Assembly (NCBI RefSeq): GCF_964340395.1
Contig: NC_135570.1
Span: forward strand, 5,666,322-5,730,321
Length of the DNA: 64,000 nt
DNA from: Glandiceps talaboti
Taxonomy: Eukaryota > Hemichordata > Enteropneusta > Spengelidae
Direction: 5' to 3'
In this document: in pieces, positions 1 through 17,517 of the stretch
How the letters are laid out: each line of letters opens with the position of its first letter
Numbering within the stretch: position 1 is the stretch's first letter
Translations under genes and position numbers: made by a program
The notes under the pieces: generated by a model
What the model saw: the letters and a program-made list of their open reading frames with translations, nothing else
Databases searched by the model: none
Told to the model about the DNA's origin: nothing

Positions 1-504
1 TAAATGAAAGTGACCAGGGTACGCTATAAACTTTTAGTGACATTAAAAGTACTTTCCTTAACAATACAATACGTTGATAGATACCATGTAATTTCTGTAA
101 TACTAACAGAATTGATACTTTATTACGATGGACCAAAGTAATGAAAAACGTGCCAATAACAAAGGAAATAATTAACTATTGATGTTGAGATAACCTAAGT
201 GAATGAATGGCTTTCTCATTGTATTCTGTTATAGTTTTGTTTGAAGTTGATTATTAATTAAATTATATACGGGCACACGAATGTGATTATCAACAAAACA
301 TTTATCCCTGCACAACCAGGAGACCAAGGAGATATTAGGAAATTCACTGGATGAAAGAAACGTTCGGCAAAGAGGGAGTAATAAGTACAGTGATAAACTG
401 AAATCGATAACAGTCGCTATTTACTGGATTATTCTTACCGCCATAAAAGTAAATTCCCCATGATACATAATCACGGCATTGGATAATCGTGACATTCCAC
501 ATAT
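1..504. other. Gene-free flank left of block A1
   Basis: This is AT-rich sequence with no convincing coding frame, repeat array or RNA gene. A 63-codon open frame on the minus strand (344-535) has no recognisable domain and no counterpart in the A2 copy. Similarity to the right-hand copy becomes visible only near position 505, so this stretch lies outside the duplication. Confidence 0.5.
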
Positions 505-643
505 ACATCAGCTCATTCAGAGTACTAGCCAACATTTATGTAGACTTTAACTCGCTAACGCCTCATTTCACATAATGACAGTCGCATTTATCGCCTCAAT
601 GATATGATAATTGCAAAATCGATAATTCTATTCCCTTACGTAC

Positions 644-645
<2 letters not shown>

Positions 646-710
<65 letters not shown>

Positions 711-754
711 CCACCACCACCACCACCACCACCAGCAGCAGCAGCAGCAACAAC

Positions 755-794
<40 letters not shown>
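646..794 (+). repeat. Compound trinucleotide microsatellite (CAT)n(CAC)n(CAG)n(CAA)n
   Basis: About 150 bp of CAT repeats grade into CAC, then CAG, then CAA/ACA repeats. The plus strand translates as runs of His, Gln and Thr inside a 104-codon open frame (604-918). The minus strand translates as Asp/Gly/Ala/Leu runs. The copy at 51660-51720 lacks the array, so it arose or expanded after the duplication or was lost there. It is a microsatellite and not evidence of a gene. Confidence 0.95.
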
Positions 795-1962
795 TAAAAT
801 GAACTTTTTTGTAGACCCAGTCCTTGATTTATTTTACGATTTGGAGAAAATAAAGTGGTGTGGCACAAATATAGAAAAGGTGGTTTGCATATTATATGCA
901 TATTCTATGATAGTATGAGACAAAATATTTCTAGTTACCTTTGACAATCAGATTGCCAATATAGATTTCAATCACGTCTCAAATTACACGGAGCAAAATA
1001 TCCTTGAATGTGAAATATTATACCGCGGATGTATTGAGAACAAAGTTAATAACCGAGTTAAAATATCCCTTCCTGCTGAGTTCAATCTAATAGTACAGAG
1101 ACATTAGATTACTCCCTGCAGATTTTCCCTACAAAAACGTGAGGACATCCGACAGTGAAAAGCTGTCAGTTGATATCATTTCCTGACTATGCATCTATCT
1201 TCCATACACAACTGTAGTGTACTGTCGACATCGTGTGATCGTGCTTAGGTACGCTAAGGAGATAGACACGCATCATATTTAACATTTAAAAAGCATACGT
1301 AAGGAGCAGAATATTTTCGACCTTTCATTAATAAGGGCTTTCGAAAGTTCATTTCTCTAAGTTAGCTCCTAAGGTGATGTCTTATAAAAAGTTCCTGTTC
1401 TGTTAATGTACCATGATAATCAAACCTTCTTCTAATTGTCACAAAAAAACTGGGTATGCGGAGCAACATGATTACTTGTTGGTAAAACATATATTTATAA
1501 TGTTTTGAATTTGTGCTCTACCTTCCGTAATTCGCTGGAAAGTTCATAACATCATTCGGAGCAATGTCTACACATAAAGCGATCGTATTGACCCAAACGT
1601 TTAAACACACTGCAGGAGAAATTGAATATCTATTATACATAGTACAAGACATTGGTATGAGACCAGGTCAGTCTGGTTAGCTGCCCTTAAATTTGTCTAC
1701 TAGATGAAAAGAGTTTTCAAGTTGTTTTTAATAAATTACTATTTAAGCCTTAAGATCAATGGTCAACGTCAAAAGTCAGTTTCTAAATAGAATACTCATC
1801 TCCAAAAGTATATTCAAGACAGACTAGCTTCTATAGGAAGGGTTCAAGACACAGTACCTTTGATCTATTCTATACAAGACAACATGTAAATATTACTAGA
1901 CATTGCACTTTGTACAAAACACCTCAGAACAAAGGTACATAAAGCACACAGACACAAAACAA

Positions 1963-2166
1963 CATAGGTTACATAAGACAGGGTAGTTTACACAGGTTAC
2001 ATAAGACAGGGTAGCTTACATAGATTACATAAGACGGGGTAGCTTACATACATTACATAAGACAGGGTAGTTTACATAGGTAACATAAGACATGGTAGTT
2101 TACATAGATTACATAAGACAGGGTAGTTTACATAGATTACATAAGACATGTCAGAACAGGGTAGCT
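1963..2166 (+). repeat. 28-29 bp minisatellite, about 7 copies
   Basis: Direct tandem units of the form ttacataagacagggtag plus ttacatagg (28-29 bp) repeat about seven times, with single-base variation such as gggtagtt versus gggtagct. The A2 copy at 53830-53886 has only about two units, so copy number changed after the duplication. Confidence 0.9.
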
Positions 2167-4127
2167 TTTGCAATAATAGTTAACCGCATTGGTTACCAGT
2201 GTAGATAAATCAATATTCCAGTCGTGCCTGAATGTACAACACTGCCTTGTAGCATATAAAAGGTAAAGTTCCCTTTTCAAACAGAAAGTGGTGTGATTTC
2301 CGGTACATATTTAAAGTATTTACTCTCTCTTCACTGTACTTCATTGCATGCCTTAAGTACCGGATCTTCCTTATATAACATGTACTTTGATCTATTCTTG
2401 AAACGATAACAAAATTAAGTAAGGGTTAAAGTAAAAGATGGGAATGTGTGAAATGCAAACTACAAGTGCTGTTACTGCACGTGGGGCCTTTACATTTAAC
2501 TCACCAAGATGAATGCACGTATGGCTATATTCCTTTAAGATTTCCAATATTGGTAACATTCTATTTCTTGGTTTAGCATATCGTACGCATGCATGTTAAT
2601 GATATGCATAGAAAGTTATCTTTTCAGAAACTGTTTTTGAAGTAATATGTTATCATATAATTATCACATCATTTGAATTATGAATGGTGACGTCATCGTT
2701 TATTTTTTCTTTGGAAACGTACAAGCGCATACTTTATGTCTACAGAAAATATTCTCATATTTAATGTGGTATCATGGTTCGGAAACCTGTTAGGGAAAGA
2801 CAAATCAATGCTTGTAAGTAGTCAACATATTGATGGGGATCTTAGAAATTATATTAAACAGAAACGCTTATGACCATTGCAATTTAGCACACCCTAGGAA
2901 AGTTTAAACTATTTTGAGACCCTTCCCATAAACATTGTCAATACCTAGCATCGGATCACCATCTTTCGATGCCAGGGCGCGAAAGACAATTTCTTAACTC
3001 TTTATCTGGGCCGTTTAATACTGTTAAAGTGGAGTTATCACAAATTTTAATATGTATTTCATTTAGATTCAATTCATTCTTTGGATGGAATGTTTTTAAG
3101 AACTCTTTATCCTGGTTGCTTGAAAATTGTTAAGAAATACTTTAGTATAGTTTTAAACAGGTGTTAATCCATTTAATACTCTTCGTCTATTCTTCGTGGA
3201 CCTATTACTTATTTCAACAAGAGTTAATTCTTGGAAAAGGCTTTGTCTATCCTGCCTTCCTTGCAACTTCAACTGTGACCAGTTCATAAATGAAAATAAT
3301 ACATCTAATGTACCTTAATGATGTTTATGGTAGACATTGTGATCTCAACGTTAAGGCATATGTCAAATAATGATTTATTGAGATTTACAGATAGGTCTTA
3401 ATTTCCTGTTTGAAGGCATGCATGGATAGGATTTGGTATTCAATCACGATAAGTGACCCAAATATCTGTTACATGCAATCACACTTTAGTTAATGAAATG
3501 AAAAATGTCAGCAGTTTAGGATTAGGGACAGGTTGGCACTGAGTTTTATTTCACTCAATTTCATCACAAACTTAACATGAATTGGACTAATCATACAATG
3601 AATACACTCCATGTCTATTTTATTGGTGATGTGGTTTTCCTTTCTGGGGGATATTATCAGCGATTACTTTTAATGAAAGCATATTGTAGGCAAGCAATAA
3701 TGCATATCTTGGTGAGTTACTTTGAAGAATGGATCGTGAAGGTGTTTGTGACTATATATTGAAAGTTTAGATTGCATCGTTTGCAATGAACAACAGTGAA
3801 CCCGAGGGTCCTACTCTACAAAATCCATCCAGTACTACTAAGGGCACTCAGCAAAACGTCTTGTCACATTGTGTAAATCAACAAACAAGAAAGCATTTCC
3901 TCTGGGTATGTGTATCAGACAGTCACATAACTATTAGTGACAATTGTATTGTTCGCTTCTTAGCAGTGGAGTGCATTATCTGAATTCCTGTGAGGTTCAA
4001 ATCTATCAAACTATAGAAATGGACAATATAACGGAAATTCGCAATAACATCGAAAGGTTTTGTTTTGTTCTAACCTGTCATTTTCATTTTCCACAAAGGA
4101 AGATAATGTTATCACCTTGTCTAGACA

Positions 4128-4128
<1 letters not shown>

Positions 4129-4207
<79 letters not shown>

Positions 4208-4208
4208 G
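4129..4208 (+). repeat. (TCTG)n microsatellite
   Basis: About 80 bp of nearly perfect tetranucleotide repeat. It explains the CLSV-type and DRQT-type repetitive open frames on the two strands, which should not be taken as genes. The same repeat family recurs at 14214-14353 (as CAGA), 15267-15400 and 44976-44998. Confidence 0.97.
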
Positions 4209-4333
4209 CGTATGTTTGCACACTTGATATCTCATTAACAAGTGATTATAGTATAGGTCTTTAACTTTTACACAGAATAATATCATGGGAGGTATATCAT
4301 CAAACATGGTGGGTATGTAAATGTAATAATTTA

Positions 4334-4548
<215 letters not shown>

Positions 4549-7500
4549 ACTTGCATATTTCAACTTGAGTAAAGTTTACCTTACATTCCACAATTTCAAA
4601 GTCACATTGCATTTTCAGTTACTTCCTCCTGTCTATTAAGTTATTCATTTTTGTATTCGTAAATTTCAGAAATACTGTTTGCCATTACAAATGCATTGAT
4701 GCATTTACGCAACGAGTCATTTCATATCAGTAGCTATCTATTTCCACATCCTATATCAGCTTCATTTTAATATATTCTAATATAAGTGAATGATGTCTTT
4801 CAATTCAACATATTTTGCACGCCTTGTTTTATTCGACAATTATGATATCAAATCAAAGCCTTTTAACTAAACTACACGCAAAATATGCCTTTTAATATTC
4901 TAACTCCAACTATGGCTTATATATAATTAACTTTTCATCCTCCAAAGAGACATTTGATTGACATTTCATATCAAGAAACGTATCATATTTTACAACCTTA
5001 ATACAGGGTTTTTAAATTGTAACACGGTTTCTCACTAATTAAGGTATGGTCATTGATTTTACGTGATTGTATCCAAATGTAGATTATAAAGGAAATAATT
5101 AAATATATATACATGCATATTCATGAGATGCCACACACGACATATAATGTTAAAGTAAATGTTCAACCCACAAATGTCGATCTGACTTAGAAGGTGTATG
5201 TGAATAGCATTTCGTGTTTACATTTTCAGAATCAGTCACAAAACAGAAATGTATGTTCTCGATTGCAATGGATGGTGTAGAAGATTTCACCAATATACAG
5301 TCACTGTACTAATAATTCCATTCCAAATGTAAATAATTCTTGTCAGTACTACATGACTTGTGTTGACTTGTAGGTTGCACTTTTAAAAATGTTAGCCGCG
5401 TTCAATTCAACTTTTATAGAGTACTGGAATATTTATTTTTGTTACAGTTTGGGCTTTTAAAAAATGGATTAAAAAATATGTCTAGCAAATAATATAAAAT
5501 TACCTCAGATATATGTTTACCCTCTCTTTGGTTTTTTATGGGCGAAATATTTTATGAGCATTACCAAACGTAAAGCAGTCAATCACGACAGAGTCAGAGT
5601 AAATGTCTTGTGTGGTTGTAGGCATGATTTACTTGAGTGCACTGATAAATGTCATATGTCTCTTTTTCTCAAACGTCCTGAAGAAAGGATTACTGTTTTT
5701 AGAGTACTGTATCATGTATGAAAAGAGACTCCATGTAAAGTGAACAAGCAAATTGACATTTGAGGTCAACAATTAACGTACATAGAGTAGCGTAATAATA
5801 ATTCTCACAGCTCATTTTGTAATACCTTGCAAAGCACACAGATCACTATAATTGGAGGTAGCCATTCTTTTTCAGGTAAATATACAGGATTCAATAGGCG
5901 CCTTGCATATCTTTTTTATCACATTCACTAGGTGTGATAGTATTGTTTTATGAAGGAGTGAAACCTTAATGTATTCGAATAATAACGTTATCAAACAGAC
6001 GTATCGGTCTACTTACGTTTACAATGTAAGAAGACGGTGTTCGATAATGATTGACAAGGTCTCTTGATCCCTTGATTAATGAATACAAAATCAGATAATT
6101 GAATACACAAGTGGAAATGAAAGTATTCTATCTTAAGATATCTCCACTACTCCAAAGTATCTAGTCAGATGGGAGATATTGTTAGAAATCGCAGTTTCTC
6201 CTGTTTAATGTCCAAATCTGCCCGGAGTTCTACGTACAACCAATCAGAGATACTTCAAATAAATATTTTGACTGACGAAAAGACTATATTGTATATTAAT
6301 AATAGAACATATCTTCAAAACCTCTGGTTTGTTTTCGTCATTTCTTGGCGTTCTACTCTGACTGTATGTACTTGATGCACTAATCTATATATTCGTTACG
6401 TGCTGAGTCGATAGTATCCTCGTTTGTCACATTAGATGATCTAGAGGGAGAGAATGATTTCAATGAGTTGTCAAAGAGGTACCTTTGATAATAGAGGAAG
6501 TGTCATTAATTGGAATTATTTCGTACGGATGTGACGATTTACATTAGTATCAATAATTTGTAAGGCTATGTGAGGTCTAGCGAGTATATCTCTGAGTGGG
6601 CAATGCAGTACATGGAAATAGTTAATATAACTATATCCCCTGTACTTGTCTGTGTTCAGCCACAGGAAAAAAAGTAAATTAATTCCATGTGGCTACTTTG
6701 TGAATTACTGTATATGACTCGGTTCGTAATTACTATGGCCATTGTTATTGTTATTGTTGTTGTCGATTTGTAAAATATTGCAAAGAACACATCTTTTCAC
6801 TAAAACAAATAAATATACATCTTGTACGAGGTTGGTTTGGTTTGACCATGGTTGATACATACCTCTATTATGATCTTTAAATAAAATACAATTTTGGCTG
6901 AAGGTTATTGTTTTATATTTCTCTTTCCATAAACAACCGTTTGTGTAGTTGCTATCGACATGAATATAGTTGCTACGGATTTTGTATTGTTTTGGAAAAC
7001 TCATTTTATGACCTTCTGCTCATAATCATTCTTATTTTGCATATAATTACCTTGATTACCTACCTATCTTCAGCATTTAAATAAAATATTTATAATTCCA
7101 TGTCCACTTTAAGTTAGACACACGAGCATGACATTCCTGGACATGTAAATGATCAGTTTATTTACCCCAAATAAATATAGTAGTGGGACAATGGGGAGTC
7201 AGGAAATGGCTTACAGCTAGTCTGGGCCTGTCACCTCACATATTCATATACAGAATTTCACAGTAAGGTACTCAATATGACTCAAAATACATACGGTATT
7301 ATGTACACATGATTACAATTACAAATATACAATTGATCAGTTATACTGTGCCAGTAGATGTTGCTTGAAGATTTATTTGAAACGATATAAAGAATTAATA
7401 CATTTTATCATATTTATGTTGGCAGGGATGTCATTTCAAATTTTTTCACCAGCAAAAGAAACAGAAAATTGACCTGGGTTCGATCTGTCATGATATGGAC

Positions 7501-8324
7501 ATATATTTTGATATAAGCAGAATCGAGTATCATAGTCGTGACTAGTAACTACTCAGAATGCGGTGATTGTTGGTGGATCAAACCATAAATAAAAGAGCCT
7601 ACTAAGTTTATATAAAGTTTGAAAACATCTAGAATATTCAACTTCATAAACATTTACGAAGTAAAGGGTCTCACAAGGTCGACGTTTTTTAATACTACAT
7701 TGATTCGAGATCTGTTAAAATGATTATTTTAGGGTATACAGATTTATCTTGGATAATAATGACTGAGATTGAATACAGTCACAAATATAATCACAGCCTT
7801 CCGATATCTTGTTAAAACAGATTGTCACAATAGCCATGTTCACTATTTGGTTAACGGCGCCAAGAATCAAGCCTTCAGTGAGCCCGTTCTCCAATACATT
7901 ATTTATCTCAGTTTCACTTGAATGCATACTCATCTCAAAAGATCAAAAATGAAGACAGTAAGAAGTATTTATAAACTCAACCTACGCATAGGAAGAGGAG
8001 ATTATGAAATGGTATTTATCTAATGTAAGTACCTTTCGCTGATGAGATTCGTGTATGATACAATTCTTAAATTAGCTTTGTGATGGGCAATAACAGTATG
8101 TAATCCTCACAAGAAATACGTACACTCCATAGCTAAAAATATCATGATAAAATGACATGTAAAGATACTATGATCCTCAAAGTTTTGTTGTATTTTATTT
8201 GAGAATTAGTATTACTAGGTGTCATCATTACTTATGAAATATTCATTGCACAGCATCGACATACATATCCCTACTTGCATGGCGAGTGTTGGTCTGTGAC
8301 TAGATTCTGACTGTTGTCGCTCGA

Positions 8325-8339
8325 CCCCCCCCCCCCCCC
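8325..8339 (+). repeat. Poly(C) run of 15
   Basis: A pure run of 15 cytosines in otherwise AT-rich sequence. The surrounding region has no coding signal. The run has no visible counterpart in the A2 copy near 59.8 kb. Confidence 0.9.
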
Positions 8340-9513
8340 GTGTTGTGGAGTGCAACGCACACTACATCCTTACAAGTAAAGTTACCACATACACAATCAG
8401 CGGAAAAAAAACCGCACCTTTGATCTCTAATTAGAATTGACAGTAAATTGTAACTGTAAATATTCAACATTTAACACAGCGAAAACATGTGCTTTTCATT
8501 TCTTTTCTAATATTACTATAAACTAATCTGCAATGACCTACTATCAGCTGACTAGTACGTTACAAGAATTAGTTTAAATGGAATAATAATAATCGTATAA
8601 GGTAGCGGTAAAGGGGGTATAAAGAACTCTTTACATTTTCATCCTTGGGAAAAATCATTTGTCCAAGATCTATGCGGCATGGTATTCATACCTTACAGCT
8701 GATCAAATGACAGATTTCTATGACATATACCTTTATAGAGCGGATTAACCTCTTGATCTTTTGGTGTTTATTTGTGATTGCTAGCATAAAGGATTAAGGG
8801 CTTTCGGCACGTCATGTATTTAACCTTGAATGTCAACTGAACATAGGCAGGGCGAACGATTTACCGATGCGAAATAAAGGGATATGCGAAAGAGATAAGT
8901 AACGCACTCAATGGATTGGATCTCATCACCTGGCCAGTGAAATCAGAATGTATTCTTTGTGTTTCTGTCGATGCGGTAACACTCAGTATATATACATGCA
9001 GTAGACATCATACTAAGTCTAGTAAGGGTCAATTATGTTGATTTGAGTTGGGCACTTCTTTGAATATTATGATAGATGAGCCGCAGACAATATCATTTGT
9101 TAGATTGTTACAATTACATACGTCGAAAGGGTAAACAGAGGAATTGTATTTGGCTGGTGTAGAATGATGGACAGTTTGGTTGATTTAATTGTATATTTAA
9201 AATACTGTTTGGCAGGGAAGTCAACTTATGCATTGAATACTGTATATACAACTTGTGGTCTGTCGGCAACGCTTTCGTTTGTTTCTAAGGGTTCCCAGAT
9301 TGGCTTAAGTACTGTCTGGCTTACTGTAGCGACGGAGAACAAAGCCCAGCAACTCAACTCTGAACATTTCGATATCTTAAACTGGACCCAAATATCAATT
9401 CCGTAATAGCAATTAGTACCAGAGATATAAGGGTGTTGTAGTGGGTGCAGAGCGTGGGTTATTTTGTAGTTCGTAATGATCGGTTATTCATATTGTGACT
9501 TATTACATCGATC

Positions 9514-9730
9514 GACGTCCAGTTACTTTTGAATAAAAGACGTTCGAATGCTAAGTGGCTCGCGAATCATGCAATTGGAATAGACCTCTGTGTTTGGAGG
9601 TATCTTGTGACGTATTTACATCCATCAGCGTTCAGTTACTTTTACATATACATAGAGACGGTGGCCATGTTGTTGTTGCCACTAGCAAACCATGGAATTT
9701 GAATAGACCTCTGTATATGGAGGTATCTTC
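9514..9730 (+). repeat. Diverged tandem duplication, unit about 95-105 bp
   Basis: Two units, 9514-9608 and 9627-9730, both start with cagttactttt and both end with tagacctctgt, a few variable bases and ggaggtatctt. Each unit ends in a small hairpin (acctc ... gaggt). The open frames of about 80 codons across this region come from the repeat and match nothing I recognise. Confidence 0.75.
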
Positions 9731-9942
9731 CACCTCCAAGGTAAATTACTGTATCCTCGGCTCTGTCGTTTGTCATTCGCTTTTCTTTTTTCACTGATTT
9801 TTCCTGTCTCATACTAAGCTTCACCAACTTCCGTGTACATTTCACGTCAAATGATAGCATATTCACTTGACTCGTCTTTGACAATCCAACTTTGATGCAG
9901 TTTTTGTCCGGACCATTGGTCATACGAATGGGTATCGAAAGG

Positions 9943-10020
9943 GGCATTATCAATATTATATGACCACCATCCCTTGGGCAGGCAATAAACCGTGCTATCT
10001 TGTGTTATTATATAAATATG
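9943..10020 (+). repeat. Dispersed repeat related to the foldback element at 25686
   Basis: The segment around cccttgggcaggcaataaa matches the reverse complement of the left arm of the inverted-repeat element at 25686-25812. It also matches 40576-40662 in the plus orientation. It is absent from the corresponding part of A2 (near 60960), so it is likely a copy-specific insertion or relic of a small mobile element. Confidence 0.55.
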
Positions 10021-11384
10021 TTTCATGGCGCCAGATGGTCTGAAACAATACAAAGATTTTGTGAAGCTCCCTCAAATATGAATTTGATATTTGTTATCAA
10101 ACGAGTCTTGTGTGTATTAAAGTATAAAAGGTATTAAATCTCGTCTATTCATATGAAAATCTCTCAAGCGTTTATCGGTGTATTGGGATGGAAAATACTG
10201 TTCTTGAACATACCAATTTCATCACATCAATGACCATGTTTTGTAATTGGATATATACATCAAGAGGTGGTCTTAATTCGCTTCATCTCACTTTTCTTCA
10301 TGTTTGGAATTTCTTATTAACTTTTTTTCATCTCACCATCATTCTGTTAACCTTTCTTAGTAATCTCATGACTCATATATAATGAACATCAATTTTATAT
10401 TAATACCAATGTAATTTGGTTCCACTTATCATATAGTATGATTTATATGCGAGTGCAAAAGTAATGAATAGAACAGTCCTGATAAATATAAATTCAATCC
10501 TGACGTTTCGAATCAATATTCGTTCTCATAGGATATCAAGGCGAGATATATAGTAGGTCATCACCTGAGTGTATACTAAATGTTATGGAGTAGAACAACA
10601 CACCGCAGGTTCTCTTAAACGGTAATGCATTTAATATATATTCATTATGTTTAATGTAATATCTACTGCGTTAACCTTTATAAAGCATAGTCTCTTACGC
10701 TTGCACTTCAAACATTTCTAATCATGGTCTAAACACAAACCAATATTGAAAGACATATATAGTTGAATGATACTGACTTGTTTAGTCAATGTACTGAAAT
10801 GCATCCTTACAAGTCAGCATATAGTGAAGATGTCAAACTTCAGTTCACTTGGTATTGCCTTCATCTTCATCTCATATGTACATTTAGCAAACACAGAAAC
10901 CTGATCTATGCCCTGTATATCCTAAATCATGTTATAGTCAGCTATTAAAGAGTAAATATATGTACTTGAGGAAAGATTACATGCATGATAGTCAGAAAAT
11001 CAAGCCATCTCAATATATCATTACTAGTTTACGAACAAAGTTGTCAATGACCATCGATACTGTTTATACACTTCTGTACCAACCAATAAACCATCGCCAG
11101 TTAGGATTACATTCTATATCAGAAATACATGTACAATAGTCTCCACGACACTTAGGCCAAACCTCACACTTCCACCTTAAGGAAACCCTCCTTTAGTACG
11201 TTGTTACAAGGGTCCGCTTGTACTGTTCTCTATTCCCATGCATGTGAGCCTGATAAGACAATGTCTTTGAATATGCACACAGTACAATATTTGAATTGAA
11301 TGGAAGTATGAAAGCAAGATACCACAAATACTGGATATATATTTTGTTTTTATGGATATATATTACTTTAAACTGCCGATTGGC

Positions 11385-14213
<2,829 letters not shown>

Positions 14214-14289
<76 letters not shown>

Positions 14290-14353
14290 TGACAGACAGA
14301 CAGACAGATATACAGACAGACAAATAGACAGAAAGACAGTCAGACAGACAAAC
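14214..14353 (+). repeat. (CAGA)n microsatellite with interrupted right half
   Basis: About 70 bp is perfect CAGA repeat, followed by about 70 bp of degenerate units (caaacagactga and similar). Its reverse complement is the TCTG repeat seen at 4129 and 15267. The minus-strand CLSV repeat frame is an artefact of it. Confidence 0.95.
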
Positions 14354-15266
14354 AATGAAAACAAAAGCATTTCTTCGGCCGCTAAAACTGACATTAAAAG
14401 ACGGTTTCGTTTAAAACCTAAACTACAGTTACTATAATTTTAAATCCTTCACTTTTCTCCGTCTACTTTTCAAATACATCTGTATCACTTCTATTCATAT
14501 GTACTGTATGCCAAATGTATATGAACAGACAGTCGCTATCTACTTAGTTGTATCCTAGATTCCATTTGACTGAGTCAAGTGAATAATGGGCTGAGACTTT
14601 TCATAAATGGCTTTTGTTTTCATAAAAAGAGACAAGGTCGAAACTTGTTTTGTTGCGTGCACTACTGGGCAGTATTACCTTATTTGTGATCACTAACATA
14701 CACAGACTAATCGTTTGATTGGAGTCAAATTACTAATGGTATATCTATCCCGAAGCGCCTACTGTGCCATGGGAACAGTTCGATGGATTTGATTAGATAG
14801 TCGAATGAGCACCGTACCGATGCCTTTATCGCAGAAAACCACATTCATTTGCCTGTGATCGGGGTCATTGTATTAACCTCTGAACCAGATCTAATGGTTG
14901 TAGAGTTTGGAAATGCCTCTCAGTCAATTGAATTCACTGAAAATACTGTAATCGTATAGATTAATACAGTCTGAGTTACATCTCGCTGCCATCGGAGTTT
15001 TCGTCTTCGAGATATCAATTCCCCTAGGAAGTTCAATCGACTTTTGCCCACTGACGAATATAACTTATCAATATCATTTTACGCCCACGAAAATTACATT
15101 AGTATAGAAAATATAACATGGGGTATCGTGTCTGATATCGCCAATACGCTTTAGTACACATCAGTCATTCAATCTGTAGTGACACCTTTAGGTCTAGGCA
15201 ATTTGATACGACGAAACCCAGAAGAGTCCTTTTTGATAAGCTGAAATTCAGACCTTGTCCATACAC

Positions 15267-15400
15267 CTGCCTGTCTGTCTGTCTGTCTGCCTGTCTGTCT
15301 ATCTGTCTGTTTGTCTGTCTGTCTAACTATTTAAATACCTATCTGTCTGTGGGTCTGTAGGTCTGTCTGCTTATATGTCTGACTGACTGATTGTCAGACT
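15267..15400 (+). repeat. Degenerate (TCTG)n microsatellite at the outer edge of arm B1
   Basis: CTGT/TCTG units carry many substitutions. The opposite arm shows only a short remnant (ccagacagaccaac near 50640). This marks roughly where the inverted duplication stops being recognisable on the left. Confidence 0.85.
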
Positions 15401-17480
15401 TTCTGTGCTTGTTGATAGTCTGTATTGTATAATCCTGCCCAATACACCCATCCGCACAGTCCATGACACAAATCATAACTTTAACACAATAAGGCACATA
15501 TTCACAAAGTAAATTACACACATCTACACACTCGTCTATATTTAACAAAAGTCATAAAAAACATATCATATCCATGCACCTGGGAATTACGCTTGAGTAG
15601 TAATCATCAACGTTTACAAGAAGAATGGTTTTCTCTAATGGTATGAATTTGCAATGGTTGCAGAAAATCTAAAAATGTCACATTTCTTAGCATGAAAGGA
15701 ACTATGCGTTAGTAGTGTCAGCAGCTGTGCTCTATCAATCATTCAATGTTAAGGCTGATTAATTGCAGCGTAGTGACATAGATTCAATTAAGCAGGTCCC
15801 CTTGACATAATTGGTCTCGGTCAATAGATTCAATAACCATAACATCTATGTTTTCAAAATCAAAACCTTGTGCAGTGATGTGTGTTAACCATATGGATAA
15901 TCTATACCTCTACATGACTGCATCGATGACATTGGTAGACGTTTGCAAAAGACATGATTTATCAGCAAAATGTTCTGCAATCTCTAATTATAGCGACTCG
16001 CACATGCTTATGGCCAAAACTTTACATAAAAGCAAAATGACAGCGATTGAAATAACTCGAAATATGGAAGTAACTGCACGTTAGTATGGAATAAATGCCT
16101 TTAGTGTACATGCACTCTCTCTGTTAATGTTTGCGTTTGCGTTTGTGTCCCTTTTCTCTATTGAAGTCGTTACACGATAAACCAGGTACAATTGAATTCA
16201 AATTAAGCAGTTAATTTAGGAATCGGTACACCATACATTTACATTGTACATTTTACTTATGTCATTGTAAGCTTAGGAATCTATGAATTAATGTAATCTT
16301 TAAGAATCATGTGTTGCAGTGTGTAATAATTCATCTTTTAATTATTCCATAAGTATGTATATTTCAAGTTAATTTACATTTAATATTGCGAGACGGTACC
16401 AAACTACATGAATTTCAACCATTTTTATGTAAGTATTGCAGCATATTATAACGATTGATGACAGCTACTCGTATTATTTGACGAGAAAACGCAGGTGTCC
16501 TCAACAGCTACCGTAATGACAACTTTCCATATATTTGGTCATAAAATGAATCGTAAGTTAGGAAAGGACAAAACTAGCTAATTTACATTCACGTTTTGTG
16601 ATTCTGATACTTAGTTTTGATAAACCATTGCATTCTCCCATTTCATTAACCTTCCTACAAAGCATGGACTAGATGAAAGAACACCGCAGGCATTGTAGTA
16701 GACCCAATCACACAGGGAATTCGTTATGCGTATTGATGTGGAGGGATGACCATCACTTATTGATTTTATCCACAAAGTGGCTCCAATTAGTTAAATAATC
16801 TCTTCTACGATGAACTATGAATACGTCTGATTGAATACTATATGTACATCCGCCATGAAGATTCTATCTAGCTTAGATACCCTAATCAGAACTACAATAA
16901 TCGGATTTACCTCAGTTCTGTTTTGGGTTCATAAGTTTGGATTAACTTTAGGAAATTATGGAAACTATTTCTGCTAATATTGAAATAAAAGGGTTTCATC
17001 AATTTGTTGACTGTGAACAGCTGTGCAGTTTCAAAATCAGCCACTGGAAGATTCCATATAAGGCCTACGCAAGTGCAGGCGTCGTGTCGTGACACTGAAG
17101 AAAGGGTTTGAGAATTTAAATATACCTAGGGGGTCTGCTTTTGATTGGAGGAACCTGAGTTAAACAGTAAGAGTAGGGTGGTCTGTCGTGTTTTATCAAA
17201 TGCTTTAACGTTATCCTTGAGGAACATTACATCTGAAATGCCATTACACTATACAGCCATCTCAATTCATCATCGTCAGCCGCTGTATGAGAAGGACTTT
17301 TAATTGGCACTTATATCAGAGAACAGAGGTATGTACGTGTGTCTGATCTATCGTCATTAGCTGTCACAGTTCATTTATACTCAGTTACAATTATTAGTTG
17401 ATATCAGTACGTTTTTGAAAATGAGCAACCAAAGAAATTCATGGATTTTCATTATTTTTAATAGCACAAATGAATTATTG

Positions 17481-17482
<2 letters not shown>

Positions 17483-17516
<34 letters not shown>
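17483..17516 (+). repeat. (GT)n microsatellite
   Basis: A 34-bp pure dinucleotide run. The flanking sequence (17400-17460) is conserved in the inverted arm near 48260, but the run itself is absent there. Confidence 0.95.

Positions 17517-17517
<1 letters not shown>

Noticed and set aside
604-918. 104-codon frame with His, Gln and Thr runs
   Set aside because: It is the translation of a compound trinucleotide microsatellite that is absent from the duplicate copy. There is no splice or signal evidence.
9164-9406. 80-codon frame with moderate amino-acid variety
   Set aside because: It has no recognisable domain, is not preserved in the A2 copy, and has no acceptor or signal peptide that would support it.
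16907-17095. Open frame (minus) matched by a frame at 48657-48857 (plus) in the mirrored arm, both containing ADFETA
   Set aside because: The DNA is homologous because the arms are duplicated, but indels shift the frame soon after the shared motif, so coding constraint is not supported.
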